The notes beneath the pieces are model-generated. The model searched no databases. It saw only the letters and a list, made by a program, of their open reading frames with translations, and was not told the origin of the DNA. Positions 25,498 to 36,900 of a stretch of 64,000 bases of DNA are shown piece by piece; positions within the stretch are counted from its first letter, which is position 1; every line of letters starts with the position of its first letter. The position numbers and the translations under genes are program-made. Source of the stretch: Orbaceae bacterium lpD04 (GTDB lineage Bacteria; Pseudomonadota; Gammaproteobacteria; Enterobacterales; Orbaceae); contig CP133967.1 of assembly GCA_036251935.1 (NCBI GenBank), positions 2,117,488 through 2,181,487 on the forward strand, written 5' to 3'.

Positions 25498-25729
25498 TTA
25501 AATCTAAGCTCTAAATTAGTAACGACTTATTCTAATCATATTTGTTAGCTCAATCACATCACTTTAAACGATCACTTACTCATCATCGCTAAAGGATCTA
25601 TAAACATTATCTAACTCGTTATCAAACGGTTACAGCGCTATTTTAATTCAATAAAAATAGGTATCATTGCATTTATTGTTTAAAGATAATAGAGCCATTT
25701 ATCTTTATAAACTTGATTGAAGAATTGAG

Positions 25730-25918
25730 TTACTTCTCAATTTTCTTCAAAACAACAAAAAAAACGGTATAAATTAATGTTGCAATTAATGATTGAATAA
25801 TGGGTTTTAATATCCCGTTTTCAGAATGAAAATAAATATTGCACACTAATATAATAATAAAAAAAATCAAACTCGCTAAGCTAATTCGAGTAATCGTTCC
25901 ACCAACAAGTTTTGTCAT
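25730..25918 (-). CDS. Hypothetical small membrane protein
   Basis: A 62-residue frame with two hydrophobic stretches (~11-30, rich in Ile/Phe, and ~40-55) and a basic C-terminus (KKIEK). AAGGCGG 8-12 bp upstream of the ATG is a fair ribosome binding site. I do not recognise the family. It stands alone between htpG and deaD; chance AT-rich frames of this size are common in this genome, so it may not be real. Confidence 0.4.
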   Translation of the reverse strand: MTKLVGGTITRISLASLIFFIIILVCNIYFHSENGILKPIIQSLIATLIYTVFFVVLKKIEK

Positions 25919-26071
25919 ATTTCGATCCGCCTTCTTAATAAATTCAAAAACGATTTAGGATTGACACTGTTTAAAATTGATGCAGGGAAAACCGATATAA
26001 TAGCCATGGCTATAATTTTAATCAATCAAAATTAATGCAGATCAGGTTGTGATATAAAATTTATATGAATA

Positions 26072-26106
26072 AAAAAAAGCCGAATCAATATGATTCGGCT
26101 TTTTTA
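26072..26106 (-). terminator. Rho-independent terminator after deaD
   Basis: A 10-bp stem AGCCGAATCA / TGATTCGGCT, 3-nt loop, with A8 and T6 flanks; on the minus strand it directly follows the deaD stop. Confidence 0.92.
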
Positions 26107-26116
26107 TTAGCAACGA

Positions 26117-27961
26117 CTAATCGTTAAAAGATGTTGGCTTTCTTGGCGCTCGGCGTTTTGGCGCGCCTTCTTTAGCACCATCTTTGCTACCTGACACCGA
26201 ACGGCTACGACGTTTAGGTTGATCAGCAAAAGAATCATCTTGTTTACTACGACTACGTCTTGGTGCTGGCTTATCACCACCCTCAACGGCTAATCGCATG
26301 TTCATTGGTATATTCATCACACGAACGCCTTCGAAATGTTTTAATAAATCTTTTGGCATATCTTTCGGTAATTCTACCGTCGAATATTTTTCGTATAATT
26401 TGATATTACCAATATAGCGGCTGCTAATATCACCTTCATTGGCAATTGCACCGACAATATTACGTACATCGACACCGTTTTCTTTACCAACTTCGATACG
26501 ATAAAGATCCATCTCACCGACATCACGGCGCTCACGACGTTTTGGTGCTTCACGGCTATCACCTTTCAAGCGACGATCGCCACGATCACTGCGCTCACCT
26601 CGTTCTGGTCTATCACGATCATTACGAGCAGGTTTAAATACAGGATCTGGTGGTAAAATTAATGGTCGTTCACCTTGGGCTAATTTTAATAGCGCAGCGG
26701 CTAACGTTTCCATATCAGTTTGATCATCTTTTAACAATTTAGGTAAAATACTACGATAATTATCTAAATCATTAGCGGTGATTTCTTTGGCAACTTTGTC
26801 TGCAAATTTAGTTAATCGACGTGATTCTAAAGACTCTTTTCCTGGAAGTTGAACTTCTGGAATTGCCTTTTTGATTGTTTGTTCGATATTTTTCAATAAA
26901 CGACGTTCACGACTATCAACAAATAACAGTGCGCGCCCAGCTCGCCCAGCTCGTCCGGTACGACCAATACGATGCACATAAGACTCTGAATCTAAAGTAA
27001 TATCATAGTTAATTACTAAGCTAATGCGCTCAACATCGAGCCCACGAGCTGCGACATCAGTTGCAATAAGAATATCTAGACGACCATTACGTAAACGATC
27101 AAGTGTCTGCTCACGTAATTGCTGAGTCATATCACCATTAAGTGCCGCCGCATTATAACCATGTTGCTCAAGCACATCGGCTACATCTAAGGTTGCAGAC
27201 TTGGTTCTAACAAAGATAATTGCCGCATCAAAGTCTTCAGCTTCAAGGAAACGAACTAATGCTTCATTCTTACGTAAGCCACGAACTAACCAATAGCTTT
27301 GATCAATATCAGGCGCTGTTTGATTAGTTGACTTAATTTGGATCTCTTGTGGATTTTGCATAAATCGTTTAGTGATTCGACGAATTGGTGCAGGCATGGT
27401 TGCTGAAAATAATGCAGTTTGGTGATCATCAGGGATCGCAGCCATAATGCTTTCAACATCATCAATAAAGCCCATACGTAACATTTCATCAGCTTCATCA
27501 AGTACTAAACCTTTTAAATTCGATAAATCTAATGTTTTGCGATTTAAATGGTCAAGTAGACGACCTGGCGTACCAACAACAATTTGTGGTCCTTGTTTTA
27601 ATGCACGTAATTGCACATCGTAACGTTGTCCACCATAAAGGGCTAATACTTTAACACCCTTCATATGTTTAGCATATTCGCTACATGCATCAGCAACTTG
27701 AATAGCAAGTTCGCGCGTTGGCGCTAAAACTAATACTTGTGGGGCTTTTAAATTAGGATCCAATTTCATTAAAAATGGAATTGAAAATGCAGCAGTTTTA
27801 CCGCTACCGGTTTGTGCCATTCCAAGTACATCGTGTCCATTTAATAGTAATGGAATACACTCAGATTGAATTGGCGATGGCTTGATAAAGCCAAGATCAT
27901 TTAATGCGTTAAGGATTTCCTCGGATAAACCAAGGTCAATAAAAGAAATTTCTTTTGTCAT
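26117..27961 (-). CDS. deaD: Cold-shock DEAD-box RNA helicase DeaD/CsdA
   Basis: A 614-residue RNA helicase. Q motif [11 protein letters not shown] (~27), Walker [31 protein letters not shown] (~155), SATMP, then [10 protein letters not shown] and [18 protein letters not shown] (~320-345). The C-terminal third has the DbpA-like RNA-binding fold ([20 protein letters not shown], ~475) that sets DeaD apart from RhlE, and an Arg/Lys/Asp-rich tail (RRSRSKQDD...). It helps ribosome assembly and mRNA decay in the cold. The 224-bp gap upstream allows a long 5' leader, as in cold-shock genes. The order pnp-nlpI-deaD is the E. coli order. Confidence 0.95.
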   Translation of the reverse strand: MTKEISFIDLGLSEEILNALNDLGFIKPSPIQSECIPLLLNGHDVLGMAQTGSGKTAAFSIPFLMKLDPNLKAPQVLVLAPTRELAIQVADACSEYAKHMKGVKVLALYGGQRYDVQLRALKQGPQIVVGTPGRLLDHLNRKTLDLSNLKGLVLDEADEMLRMGFIDDVESIMAAIPDDHQTALFSATMPAPIRRITKRFMQNPQEIQIKSTNQTAPDIDQSYWLVRGLRKNEALVRFLEAEDFDAAIIFVRTKSATLDVADVLEQHGYNAAALNGDMTQQLREQTLDRLRNGRLDILIATDVAARGLDVERISLVINYDITLDSESYVHRIGRTGRAGRAGRALLFVDSRERRLLKNIEQTIKKAIPEVQLPGKESLESRRLTKFADKVAKEITANDLDNYRSILPKLLKDDQTDMETLAAALLKLAQGERPLILPPDPVFKPARNDRDRPERGERSDRGDRRLKGDSREAPKRRERRDVGEMDLYRIEVGKENGVDVRNIVGAIANEGDISSRYIGNIKLYEKYSTVELPKDMPKDLLKHFEGVRVMNIPMNMRLAVEGGDKPAPRRSRSKQDDSFADQPKRRSRSVSGSKDGAKEGAPKRRAPRKPTSFND

Positions 27962-28185
27962 GTAAACTCGCTTATAACTGCTTTGATACAGTTGTTAAAA
28001 ACATTTATAATGCCAGTCCACGCAATGAATATTACAACCCACCCAAAAATAACAAGACATTTAATAATGACTATTATATTCATTCAATAATATGAATAAC
28101 GACAATAATTTCATTAAATGGTTAAATAAAGAACGCTGCTATAACTACTTATATTCACATCTAAACTGGCATGACCCAATACAAC

Positions 28186-29046
28186 TTACTTTTTATTAAG
28201 TTGAGTTATTTCGAAAAGTGCCTGCTGATGTTCTAAATAATTATAGACATTATTAGCTAATGAATACTTAAATAACATTTCGGCACGTTTATTGTCACCT
28301 TTACTTTGATAATACTTACCTAAGTAAAAGTAGGTTTCACAAAGACGCTGAGCTAACTCATTGTTAGTTTCAACACCTTGCTGTAAATTAATCATCAAGT
28401 GATCTTCGCTAATTTTACCAAGGTAAAACGCAACAATATCACTTCCCCAGACAGTTTTATCTGCCATTTCATTATACCGTCTAAGGATCCCTTCATTCGC
28501 TTTGTTTTTATCTAGTTTTTCTTCAACTAAATAAAGCCAAAGCATACGCATTGGATCATTAGGAGCATATTGATAAAATTTTAACGCATCAACTGACGCC
28601 GCTTCATATCTTTCATTACGATATAATGCTATCGCTCGATTAATATAAGCAAATTGATAATCCGGTGCTAACTCCAGTGCGGTATTTAATGCCATAAATG
28701 CGGTATCATAATCACCATCATGCATTGCATTAATCGCTAAGTAGTTATATACATCGGGGATCGCAACATTATAACTTAATAACTGATTAAAATCAGTTTG
28801 AGCAAACGCTCTAAACCCTAAAGAGTCATACAAAGACCCTCTTTGAAAAAGCAATTGCATTCTCGCCTTTTCGCTAAGGTTTTTATTATATAGTTGCTGA
28901 CTTATCTGCGCTAGTTTGATTTCATCATCGTAAGATACCTGCAAAGGTACCGCAAGTAACGGAGTTTTAGTACTACATCCTGAAATATAACTTGATAAAA
29001 AAATGGTTAATAGTAAACCTATTACCCTCAAGTTATATCTTTTCAT
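28186..29046 (-). CDS. nlpI: Lipoprotein NlpI
   Basis: Outer-membrane TPR lipoprotein, 286 residues from the ATG at 29046, which is preceded by AAGGGG; an upstream in-frame codon at 29103 lies inside the leader. Signal peptide MKRYNLRVIGLLLTIFL with lipobox ISGCST (Cys ~24). Tetratricopeptide repeats (YNYLAINAMHDGDYDTAFMA, then PDYQFAYINRAIALYRNERY) match NlpI. It regulates peptidoglycan hydrolases and the Prc protease in E. coli. It lies 68 bp downstream of pnp and upstream of deaD. Confidence 0.93.
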   Translation of the reverse strand: MKRYNLRVIGLLLTIFLSSYISGCSTKTPLLAVPLQVSYDDEIKLAQISQQLYNKNLSEKARMQLLFQRGSLYDSLGFRAFAQTDFNQLLSYNVAIPDVYNYLAINAMHDGDYDTAFMALNTALELAPDYQFAYINRAIALYRNERYEAASVDALKFYQYAPNDPMRMLWLYLVEEKLDKNKANEGILRRYNEMADKTVWGSDIVAFYLGKISEDHLMINLQQGVETNNELAQRLCETYFYLGKYYQSKGDNKRAEMLFKYSLANNVYNYLEHQQALFEITQLNKK

Positions 29047-29114
29047 TAAAAACCCCTTATTACAAGTATACAAAAATATGCTAATTGTTAAAACAACCAG
29101 CATATTAACATATA

Positions 29115-31229
29115 TTACTCTGCTGCGTTGTCTACAGATTGCTCAGTTGCAATCGCATCTTTCATACTTAAACGGATACGTCCTTGACGATCAACTTCAA
29201 GTACTTTAACTTGAACTTCTTGACCTGCGCTAAGCACATCTGTCACTTTTTCTACGCGGTGATCAGCAATTTGTGACACATGAACAAGGCCTTCTTTGCC
29301 ACCAATAATTGAAACAAACGCACCAAAATCAACGATACGAACCACTTTACCTGCGTAAACTTGGCCAACTTCAACTTCCGCTGTTATCTCGTTAATACGC
29401 TTAATAGCCGCTTGTGCTTTATCGCCATCAGATGCTGCAATTTTAACGGTACCATCATCTTCAATTTCAATCGTTGTACCCGTTTCTTCGGTTAACGCAC
29501 GAATTGTTGAGCCACCTTTACCGATGATATCACGAATCTTTTCAGGATTAATTTTCATTGTATAGATACGTGGCGCAAATTCAGAAATGTCACTACGAGG
29601 ACGATTAATGGCTTGTTCCATTACACCTAAAATATGTAAACGTGCACCTTTTGCTTGATTTAAAGCAACTTGCATGATTTCTTTAGTGATCCCTTCAATT
29701 TTGATATCCATTTGAAGCGCACTCACACCATCACGTGTTCCTGCAACTTTAAAGTCCATATCACCAAGGTGGTCTTCATCACCTAAAATATCGGATAATA
29801 CAACAAAGTCATCGCCTTCTTTAACTAGGCCCATTGCAATACCAGCAACCGATGCTTTAATTGGCACACCCGCATCCATTAATGCCAGTGATGCACCACA
29901 TACTGACGCCATTGATGATGAACCATTTGATTCAGTAATTTCAGAAACAACGCGCACCGTATAAGGAAACTCACCATTTTTAGGCATTACCGCTGCAACG
30001 CCACGTTTAGCAAGTCTACCATGACCAATTTCACGGCGTTTAGGCGATCCAACCATACCCGTTTCACCAACAGAATACGGAGGGAAATTATAATGGAATA
30101 AGAATTTATCTGTTTTTTCGCCAGTTAACTCATCAATAATTTGCGCATCACGCTCAGTACCAAGTGTTGCAACAACTAATGCTTGAGTTTCACCGCGTGT
30201 AAATAGTGCGCTACCATGTGCTCTTGGTAAAACATTAGTGCGGATATCAAGTGCGCGGATAGTATCTTTTTCACGTCCATCAATACGTGGTTCGCCTGCA
30301 ATAACGCGTTGACGCACGGTTTGACTTTCTATTTCAGTAACAATATTAAGGATGGTTGTATCATCTAATGCTTCATTTTGCGCTTTTAACGCGGCTAAAA
30401 CATCATCTTTAATCGCATCAATTTGTGCGTAACGCGCTTGTTTTTCAGTAATGCGGTAAGCTTCACCAATGCGATCTTTAGCAATTTCGCTAACTGCGTT
30501 ATAAAGCGCTTCATCTTTAACTGGCGCAGTCCAATCCCATTTAGCATGACCTGCTTTAGCAACAAAGTCATTGATATTATCGATAACAACTTGCTGTGCA
30601 TCATGACCAAATACCACTGCTGCAAGCATTTGATCTTCAGTTAAGATATCAGCTTCTGACTCAACCATTAATACCGCGCCACTAGTACCTGCAACAACTA
30701 AATCTAAGCGGCTATTTGCTAATTCAGTAACCGATGGATTTAATACAAATTCACCGTCAATTAAACCAACGCGCGCAGCGCCAATAGGGCCATGGAAAGG
30801 AACGCCAGATAAACATAATGCCGCTGATGCACCAATCATTGCAACGAGATCAGGACTAACTTGTGGATTAACCGACACGACAGTTGCAATAATTTGGATT
30901 TCATTAACAAATCCTTCAGGGAATAATGGACGTAATGGACGGTCGATTAAACGTGCCGTTAATGTTTCGCCTTCACTTGGGCGGCCTTCACGTTTAAAAA
31001 AGCCACCAGGAATACGACCTGCGGCATAGGTTCTTTCTTGATAATTAACGGTCAAAGGGAAAAAATCTTGCCCTTCTTTCGCTTTTGGTTTAGCAACAAC
31101 ACTAACAAATACAGCCGTATCATCCATATTGACCATAACAGCTGCGGTCGCTTGACGTGCAATAACGCCGGTTTCTAACTTAACGGTATGGCGACCATAT
31201 TTAAATTCTTGTATAGTTGGATTAAACAA
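29115..31229 (-). CDS. pnp: Polyribonucleotide nucleotidyltransferase (PNPase)
   Basis: 3'-5' phosphorolytic exoribonuclease, 704 residues from a TTG start at 31229. I chose TTG because GAGG stands 8 nt upstream and the protein then begins [16 protein letters not shown], aligning with the family; an ATG at 31274 would add 15 residues that do not belong. Two RNase PH domains ([35 protein letters not shown], ~325-345), the helical linker, a KH domain ([20 protein letters not shown], ~555) and a C-terminal S1 domain ([20 protein letters not shown], ~625) are all present. rpsO, the usual upstream neighbour, is absent. Confidence 0.96.
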   Translation of the reverse strand: MFNPTIQEFKYGRHTVKLETGVIARQATAAVMVNMDDTAVFVSVVAKPKAKEGQDFFPLTVNYQERTYAAGRIPGGFFKREGRPSEGETLTARLIDRPLRPLFPEGFVNEIQIIATVVSVNPQVSPDLVAMIGASAALCLSGVPFHGPIGAARVGLIDGEFVLNPSVTELANSRLDLVVAGTSGAVLMVESEADILTEDQMLAAVVFGHDAQQVVIDNINDFVAKAGHAKWDWTAPVKDEALYNAVSEIAKDRIGEAYRITEKQARYAQIDAIKDDVLAALKAQNEALDDTTILNIVTEIESQTVRQRVIAGEPRIDGREKDTIRALDIRTNVLPRAHGSALFTRGETQALVVATLGTERDAQIIDELTGEKTDKFLFHYNFPPYSVGETGMVGSPKRREIGHGRLAKRGVAAVMPKNGEFPYTVRVVSEITESNGSSSMASVCGASLALMDAGVPIKASVAGIAMGLVKEGDDFVVLSDILGDEDHLGDMDFKVAGTRDGVSALQMDIKIEGITKEIMQVALNQAKGARLHILGVMEQAINRPRSDISEFAPRIYTMKINPEKIRDIIGKGGSTIRALTEETGTTIEIEDDGTVKIAASDGDKAQAAIKRINEITAEVEVGQVYAGKVVRIVDFGAFVSIIGGKEGLVHVSQIADHRVEKVTDVLSAGQEVQVKVLEVDRQGRIRLSMKDAIATEQSVDNAAE

Positions 31230-31417
31230 TTCGATTTCCTCATTAAAAATAATAAATAACTCGACCATCTTCATTGTTACGACTAATGACAGATTTATTA
31301 AATGCTTTCTATTTATGTACTAAATACATGGCGAGAAACAACAAAAATAGCGCTGCTAATAAAGCTCTCATTAGCCGTACGAAACATGAAACAATGATCT
31401 TAATGCAAAACGGATCA

Positions 31418-31445
31418 ATTATACATGAAATTGAAAGCTTGTCAT
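31418..31445 (-). promoter_or_regulatory. Candidate pnp promoter
   Basis: On the minus strand ATGACA (31445-31440), a 16-bp spacer and a perfect TATAAT (31423-31418). It lies ~190 bp before the pnp start codon. Confidence 0.55.
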
Positions 31446-31566
31446 ATTTATTTGACTTGCTGAGAAAGTGCCAATCACACCAATGGAACATAAAGTAACT
31501 TCAAGCTTATTTTAGGTTTGAACTTACGAAAAAACAAACAAAACCGTGTATAATATTAACAAAATA

Positions 31567-31589
31567 AAGGCATGTTATTACCATGCCTT
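31567..31589 (-). terminator. Terminator after gltA
   Basis: An 8-bp stem AAGGCATG / CATGCCTT with a 7-nt loop, followed on the minus strand by a T-rich run (TTTATTTTGTT). It is 21 bp past the gltA stop. Confidence 0.75.
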
Positions 31590-31609
31590 GGCGAATTAAT
31601 ATCAAAAAG

Positions 31610-32965
31610 TTAACGCTGAGTAAGGGGCGTAAATTCAACTGCTTCACTCACATTTTTATAAGCAGGGCGAATAATGCGCCTATCATCAAAATTCAGTTCT
31701 TCAATGCGATGTGCGCACCAACCAACAATACGCGACATCGCAAATAACGGCGTATAGACTTCTTTTGGTAAACCAATCATGTCATAAACAAAGCCTGAAT
31801 AAAAATCAACATTTGCACAAACTTGTTTCTTGGTTTTGGCATTTTTACGATGGGTAATGGCATAAATAGCGCGCTCTTCAAGTAAGTTCATAAATGCGAA
31901 TTCAGCTTCTCGGCCCTTTTCCTTAGCAAGCTCTTTAGCCATCTCTTTTAGCAGCACTGCCCGTGGATCAGAAACGGTATATACCGCATGGCCAATACCA
32001 TAAATCAGCCCTTTTTGGTCATACACCTCTTTACTAAGCATCTTTTTAAAATAGTCATCAATTTGCTGCTCATCAGTCCAATTGGTTATCACCTCTTTCA
32101 AATGATTGATCATTTTACCGACTTGTAAATTAGCGCCGCCATGTAATGGGCCTTTTAACGAACCAATACCGGCTGCAATCGAGGAATAAGTATCGGTGCC
32201 TGTTGAACTTGTTACTCTAACCGTAAATGTTGAGTTATTACCACCACCATGCTCGGCATGTAAAATCATGGCTAAATCAAGCACTCTAACATCAAGCTCG
32301 GTATAGCCTTTCGTACCTTTTATCATATATAAAAAATTTTCTGCGATCGAAACATCTTCATTAGGGTGACGAATATGTAACGATTGGCCTTTAGCGCTAT
32401 GGCGTAAAATATTATAAGCATAAGCAATAATAGCTGGAAATTTTGCGATTAAATCGACAGATTGGCGCATCAAATTATCGCGGCATGTATCATCAGGCTC
32501 AGGATCATAGTTATACATTTCAAGCACCGTTCTTGCCAAAATATTCATAATATCTTGACCTTCAAGATCAATAATGGCAATTTTAGTTTGTTTTTCTAAT
32601 GCCATTGACTCGCATAGCATATGAGAAAAAAGATCTAACTCTTCTTTATCGGGCAAAGCACCAGATAACAATAAATAAATTACTTCTTCAAAGCCTGTGC
32701 GCTTTTCCTTTTGAGCACAATGGACCAGATCATCAATATCAATACCTCGATAAAGCAATTTACCCGGTATAGGTTTTAACGAACCATCATCTAAACGGTC
32801 ATAACCAACTACATCACCAATATTTGTTAGTCCAACTAACACACCTGTATGATCAGCATTACGCAGTCCACGTTTAACATTAAATTTTTCAAATAATTCA
32901 TTATCAATCTTGCAAGTTAACTTAACGGCTTCTGACAATTTATAAATCATAAATTTATCTTTCAT
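31610..32965 (-). CDS. gltA: Citrate synthase, Bacteroides-like type
   Basis: A 451-residue citrate synthase. I chose the ATG at 32965, 8 nt after AAAGG (starts MKDKFMIYKLSE); GTG/ATG codons 6-9 nt upstream overlap the ribosome binding site. Active-site regions are present: LHAEHGGGNNSTFTVRVTSS (His ~250), GPLHGGANLQVGKM (~290), GIGHAVYTVSDPRA (His ~340) and CANVDFYSGFVYDMIGLP (Asp ~395). The sequence (NVKRGLRNADHTGVLVGLT) is not the E. coli GltA type. It resembles the form found in Bacteroidetes and some anaerobes, as judged from memory. It condenses acetyl-CoA with oxaloacetate and lies 88-97 bp downstream of icd. Confidence 0.92.
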   Translation of the reverse strand: MKDKFMIYKLSEAVKLTCKIDNELFEKFNVKRGLRNADHTGVLVGLTNIGDVVGYDRLDDGSLKPIPGKLLYRGIDIDDLVHCAQKEKRTGFEEVIYLLLSGALPDKEELDLFSHMLCESMALEKQTKIAIIDLEGQDIMNILARTVLEMYNYDPEPDDTCRDNLMRQSVDLIAKFPAIIAYAYNILRHSAKGQSLHIRHPNEDVSIAENFLYMIKGTKGYTELDVRVLDLAMILHAEHGGGNNSTFTVRVTSSTGTDTYSSIAAGIGSLKGPLHGGANLQVGKMINHLKEVITNWTDEQQIDDYFKKMLSKEVYDQKGLIYGIGHAVYTVSDPRAVLLKEMAKELAKEKGREAEFAFMNLLEERAIYAITHRKNAKTKKQVCANVDFYSGFVYDMIGLPKEVYTPLFAMSRIVGWCAHRIEELNFDDRRIIRPAYKNVSEAVEFTPLTQR

Positions 32966-33062
32966 AAACATCACCTTTCATAAACGATAGCCTATGCACA
33001 TAAGGCAAAAAGAGGATAAGGATAAAGGTAAAAACGTTATCCTTATTGATTTCGAATAAAAC

Positions 33063-34325
33063 CTATAAATGATTAATTACAGCTTGAGTGAATTGGCTTG
33101 TTGTCAAAATATTGCCATTTGACATAAAGCGAGCTAAATCGACGGTAGCTTGACCTTGTTGGAATAGCTGTTCCATCGCAGAATTAATTAACTGACCGAC
33201 TTCATACCAGCCCAAATAATCAAATAACATCACCCCCGATAATAATAAAGAAGATGGATTTGCCATATCTTGGCCTGCAATATCTGGCGCCGTGCCATGC
33301 GTTGCTTCAAAAATAGCGTGACCAGTTAAATAATTAATATTTGCGCCTGGCGCGATGCCAATGCCGCCAACCATTGCTGCTAATTGATCGGATACATAAT
33401 CACCATTAAGATTTAACGTTGCAATAACGCTGTACTCTTCAGGTTTAAGTAAGGTATTTTGTAAAAAGGCGTCACAAATTACATCTTTAATAATTAATTT
33501 ACCCGCTGACTTCGCTGCGGTAAGCGCAGCATTCGCCGCAGCGAAGCCTTGCTGTGTTTTTAGCTTATCAAATTGCTGCATAGTAAATACGCTACTTGCA
33601 AATTCTCGCTCGGCAAGTTCATATCCCCACTGTTTAAAGCCGCCTTCGGTAAACTTCATAATATTACCTTTATGTACCAACGTTACAGACGGTAACTTAT
33701 TATCTAAGGCATAGTTAATGGCCGCTCGAATTAATCGCTCACTACCATCAACAGAAACGGGCTTGACACCAAAAGATGATGTTTGGGGAAATCTAACTTT
33801 TTTTACGCCCATTTGCTGAGATAAAAATTGATAAAATTTTTCCGCTTCTGGCGTTCCTTGAAGCCATTCGATCCCGGCATAAATATCTTCAGTATTTTCA
33901 CGAAAAATGGTCATATTAACTTTTTCAGGGTGTTTAATTGGTGACTCAACGCCGTTAAACCATCTCACTGGCCTCAAACAAACATAAAGATCTAACTCTT
34001 GCCTTAATGCCACATTGAGTGAACGAATTCCCCCACCAACTGGCGTGGTTAACGGCCCCTTAATACCAATTAAATACTCTCTAAACGCGTTCATTGTGTC
34101 ATCGGGTAACCAAGAACCGCTATGATTAAAAGATTTTTCACCAGCAAGCACTTCTTGCCATTCAACTTTACGAGCACCTTGATAAGCTTTCGCTATCGCA
34201 CTATCAAAAATAGCCTTAGCAGAACGCCAAATTTCGGGACCAACGCCATCGCCCTCAATAAAAGGAATAATCGGATTATTAGGAACATTCAGTTTGCCAC
34301 CGGTGATCGTTATTTTATTATTCAT
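33063..34325 (-). CDS. icd: NADP-dependent isocitrate dehydrogenase
   Basis: A 420-residue IDH of the E. coli Icd family. Substrate-binding block [20 protein letters not shown] (~95-114), the [15 protein letters not shown] region (~143), the lysine/tyrosine active site [20 protein letters not shown] (~215), the [19 protein letters not shown] aspartate region and the NADP-binding [14 protein letters not shown] (~330) are all clear. It makes 2-oxoglutarate, CO2 and NADPH. It follows the aconitase gene by 12 bp and precedes gltA, an acn-icd-gltA unit. Confidence 0.94.
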   Translation of the reverse strand: MNNKITITGGKLNVPNNPIIPFIEGDGVGPEIWRSAKAIFDSAIAKAYQGARKVEWQEVLAGEKSFNHSGSWLPDDTMNAFREYLIGIKGPLTTPVGGGIRSLNVALRQELDLYVCLRPVRWFNGVESPIKHPEKVNMTIFRENTEDIYAGIEWLQGTPEAEKFYQFLSQQMGVKKVRFPQTSSFGVKPVSVDGSERLIRAAINYALDNKLPSVTLVHKGNIMKFTEGGFKQWGYELAEREFASSVFTMQQFDKLKTQQGFAAANAALTAAKSAGKLIIKDVICDAFLQNTLLKPEEYSVIATLNLNGDYVSDQLAAMVGGIGIAPGANINYLTGHAIFEATHGTAPDIAGQDMANPSSLLLSGVMLFDYLGWYEVGQLINSAMEQLFQQGQATVDLARFMSNGNILTTSQFTQAVINHL

Positions 34326-34337
34326 ATCATATCCTTT

Positions 34338-36608
34338 TTAACTATTTTTAAATTCTGCGCTTAATTTATTAAGCGCACTACCTGCTTTAAACCATGAAAT
34401 TTGAGCCTCATTATAAGTATGAGCGACTGGGAAAGCCTCGACATTACCATCACGATGATTTAGCACCATTGTTAAATTTTTACCCGGCGTAAAGTCAGTC
34501 AAACCGAGAATGCTAATTTTATCGTCCTCTTGTACCTTGTCGTAATCTTCTTTATTTACAAAAGTTAATGCCAACATACCCTGTTTTTTTAAATTCGTTT
34601 CATGAATTCGAGCAAACGATTTAACGACAATGGCTTTGACATTTAAAAATCGAGGTTCCATCGCAGCATGTTCACGAGAAGAGCCTTCACCGTAGTTTTC
34701 TTCCGCCACTACGATAGAGCCTAATCCTTCGGCTTTAAATTTTCTAGCCAGTTCTGGCACCGCCAAATAGGAATTTGTTTGCGCATCAAGTACAAAATTA
34801 GTTTGCTCATTAAACGCATTAACTGCACCAATTAACATATTATTTGAAATATTATCTAAATGGCCACGATATTTTAACCACTTACCCGCCATTGAAATAT
34901 GGTCAGTTGTGCATTTACCCAGCGCTTTAATTAATAACGGTTGCGCTACAATATCTTTACCATCCCAAGGTAAAAATGGCGATAGTGCTTGTAGCCGCTC
35001 AGAACTTTGCGCAATATTCACGGCAACTTGACTACCATCAGCGATTGGCTCGATGTACCCTGCGTCATCAACAGCAAAGCCATTAGTTGGTAATTCATCA
35101 CCAACTGGCTCAGGTAACTTAACTTTTTCCCCTTTACTGTTGGTTAACGTATCGGTTAATGGGTTAAATGTTAGCGTTCCGGCAATTGATAATGCCGCGA
35201 CAATTTCTGGTGAACAAACGAAAGCATTGGTATTAGCATTGCCATCATTACGCTTAGCAAAATTACGGTTAAATGAGGTAACAATTGAGTTGTAATGTTC
35301 ATCACTAACCTCATCACGTCGCCATTGACCAATACAAGGGCCACATGCATTAGCCATAACAACCGCGCCTGCTTGTTCAAATGTATCTAATAAGCCATCA
35401 CGTAAAGCGGTATATTTTACTTGCTCAGAGCCGGGATTTATAATCAATTTGGCTTTTACACTTAAGCCCAATTTAGTTGCATTATCAATAACTGACGCAG
35501 CCCTACTCATATCTTCATAAGAAGAATTAGTACAAGACCCAATCAAGCCAACTTCCATATTATTTGGGTAGTTATGCTGCTTAACTGCGCTTGCTAATTG
35601 TGAAATAGGGTAAGCTAAATCTGGCGTAAAAGGCCCGTTAACATAAGGTTCAAGCTCGGATAAATTAATTTCAATAACCTGATCGTAGTATTTATTTGGC
35701 TCATTAAGAACAGCTAAATCAGGATTAAAGCAATCAACTAGCTTCGTTGCTAAATCAACAATATCTTGGCGGCCAGTTATCGCTAAATAATCAGCTGATT
35801 TTTGATCATAAGGAAATATCGAGGTTGTCGCCCCAACTTCAGCGCCCATATTACAAATCGTCGCTTTACCGGTTGCCGATAACGATTTTGTTCCTTCACC
35901 AAAATACTCAATAATTGAATTTGTCCCACCTTTAACGGTTAAAATGCCTGCTAATTTTAAAATCACATCTTTTGCAGAGGCCCAGCCTGATAACTTGCCG
36001 ATTAATTTAACGCCAATTAAACGCGGCATTTTAAGTTCAAAAGCCATGCCGGCCATCACATCAACCGCATCGGCGCCACCAACACCAATAGCAATCATCG
36101 ATAAGCCGCCAGCATTTGGGGTATGTGAATCAGTCCCAATCATCATACCGCCAGGGAAAGCGTAATTTTCTAAAACCACTTGGTGAATAATGCCGGCATT
36201 GGGTTTCCAAAAACCAATACCATACTTATTCGACACATCGCGTAAAAATTGATATACCTCTTGATTATTACTTTCAGCAATAATCAAATCATCATAAGCA
36301 TTTTTATAAGCCTGAATTAAATGATCACAATGCACTGTCGATGGCACGGCAACGCGATCGCGGCCTGAATTCATTAATTGTAACAATGCCATTTGAGCTG
36401 TTGCATCTTGCATCGCAACCCGATCTGGGGCGAAGTTAACATAATCAACGCCTCGTTTATAATCTTTTAATTGTTCACCTTGGGCTAAATGGGCATAAAG
36501 GATTTTTTCGGTTAATGTTAACGGTCGACCGATCACTTGCCGAATATGATTAACGGTGTCTTGATAATGGGTATAAACGTGTTTAATTAGTTCAAGATCA
36601 AAAATCAT
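34338..36608 (-). CDS. Aconitate hydratase, mitochondrial-like
   Basis: A 756-residue 4Fe-4S aconitase that isomerises citrate to isocitrate. Seen: [16 protein letters not shown] (~67), the [12 protein letters not shown] (~92), [20 protein letters not shown] (~155), iron-sulphur cysteine in [13 protein letters not shown] (~360), CGPCIGQW with the other two cluster cysteines (~424-427), and the C-terminal swivel domain motif [16 protein letters not shown] (~640). Length and motifs are those of mitochondrial aconitase, not bacterial AcnA (~890) or AcnB (~865). Bacteroides fragilis carries such an enzyme in a cluster with icd and gltA. It opens this three-gene cluster; ribosome binding site GAGGGG. 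Confidence 0.92.
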   Translation of the reverse strand: MIFDLELIKHVYTHYQDTVNHIRQVIGRPLTLTEKILYAHLAQGEQLKDYKRGVDYVNFAPDRVAMQDATAQMALLQLMNSGRDRVAVPSTVHCDHLIQAYKNAYDDLIIAESNNQEVYQFLRDVSNKYGIGFWKPNAGIIHQVVLENYAFPGGMMIGTDSHTPNAGGLSMIAIGVGGADAVDVMAGMAFELKMPRLIGVKLIGKLSGWASAKDVILKLAGILTVKGGTNSIIEYFGEGTKSLSATGKATICNMGAEVGATTSIFPYDQKSADYLAITGRQDIVDLATKLVDCFNPDLAVLNEPNKYYDQVIEINLSELEPYVNGPFTPDLAYPISQLASAVKQHNYPNNMEVGLIGSCTNSSYEDMSRAASVIDNATKLGLSVKAKLIINPGSEQVKYTALRDGLLDTFEQAGAVVMANACGPCIGQWRRDEVSDEHYNSIVTSFNRNFAKRNDGNANTNAFVCSPEIVAALSIAGTLTFNPLTDTLTNSKGEKVKLPEPVGDELPTNGFAVDDAGYIEPIADGSQVAVNIAQSSERLQALSPFLPWDGKDIVAQPLLIKALGKCTTDHISMAGKWLKYRGHLDNISNNMLIGAVNAFNEQTNFVLDAQTNSYLAVPELARKFKAEGLGSIVVAEENYGEGSSREHAAMEPRFLNVKAIVVKSFARIHETNLKKQGMLALTFVNKEDYDKVQEDDKISILGLTDFTPGKNLTMVLNHRDGNVEAFPVAHTYNEAQISWFKAGSALNKLSAEFKNS

Positions 36609-36765
36609 GGTAACCCCTCATTGCTCATTGTTTTTATATGATATTTTTAATAACTGCTTTTAACATGATAACGTGGAAAAATAAATATGCAATAAAACTG
36701 CTTAAATATGCAATTCTATATTTTGATATAAAAAGAGAAGAACCATTATAGATTATCTTTTGCAT

Positions 36766-36789
36766 CGATATTGTCAATGGACAATATCG
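36766..36789. promoter_or_regulatory. Interrupted palindrome upstream of the aconitase operon
   Basis: Two perfect 10-bp arms, CGATATTGTC and GACAATATCG, around AATG. A minus-strand TTGACA lies inside it (36777-36772), and a perfect TATAAT follows after 21 bp, too long for a standard promoter without help. It may be an operator for a regulator of the 2-oxoglutarate branch, or an RNA hairpin. Confidence 0.45.
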
Positions 36790-36866
36790 GTAAAATCGAT
36801 TAAAAAAATTAATTTGATGGGCTGTTATATAACTAATAATTAACAACTATCCTTAACACTAGCAAA

Positions 36867-36900
36867 TAAAAAAGCCTAATAAACAATACGTTCATTAGGC
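36867..36900 (-). terminator. Rho-independent terminator after the EIIA gene
   Basis: An 11-bp stem with one G-T pair (GCCTAATAAAC / GTTCATTAGGC), 5-nt loop, followed on the minus strand by T7. It is 48 bp past the stop. Confidence 0.85.

Larger units (their letters stand above)
31230..31609. other. pnp leader and gltA-pnp intergenic region
   Basis: About 380 bp with no convincing gene; small frames on both strands have no ribosome binding sites. It contains the candidate pnp promoter (31418-31445) and the gltA terminator (31567-31589). The pnp transcript would have a leader of ~180 nt, enough for the RNase III/PNPase autoregulatory hairpin known in E. coli, though I did not resolve such a hairpin. 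Confidence 0.5.

Noticed and set aside
31274-31498. Small frames on both strands between pnp and gltA
   Set aside because: No ribosome binding sites, no recognisable protein, and they overlap the pnp promoter and leader.
36634-36846. 70-codon minus-strand frame upstream of aconitase
   Set aside because: No ribosome binding site, AT-biased composition, overlaps the palindrome and promoter elements; most likely leader sequence.
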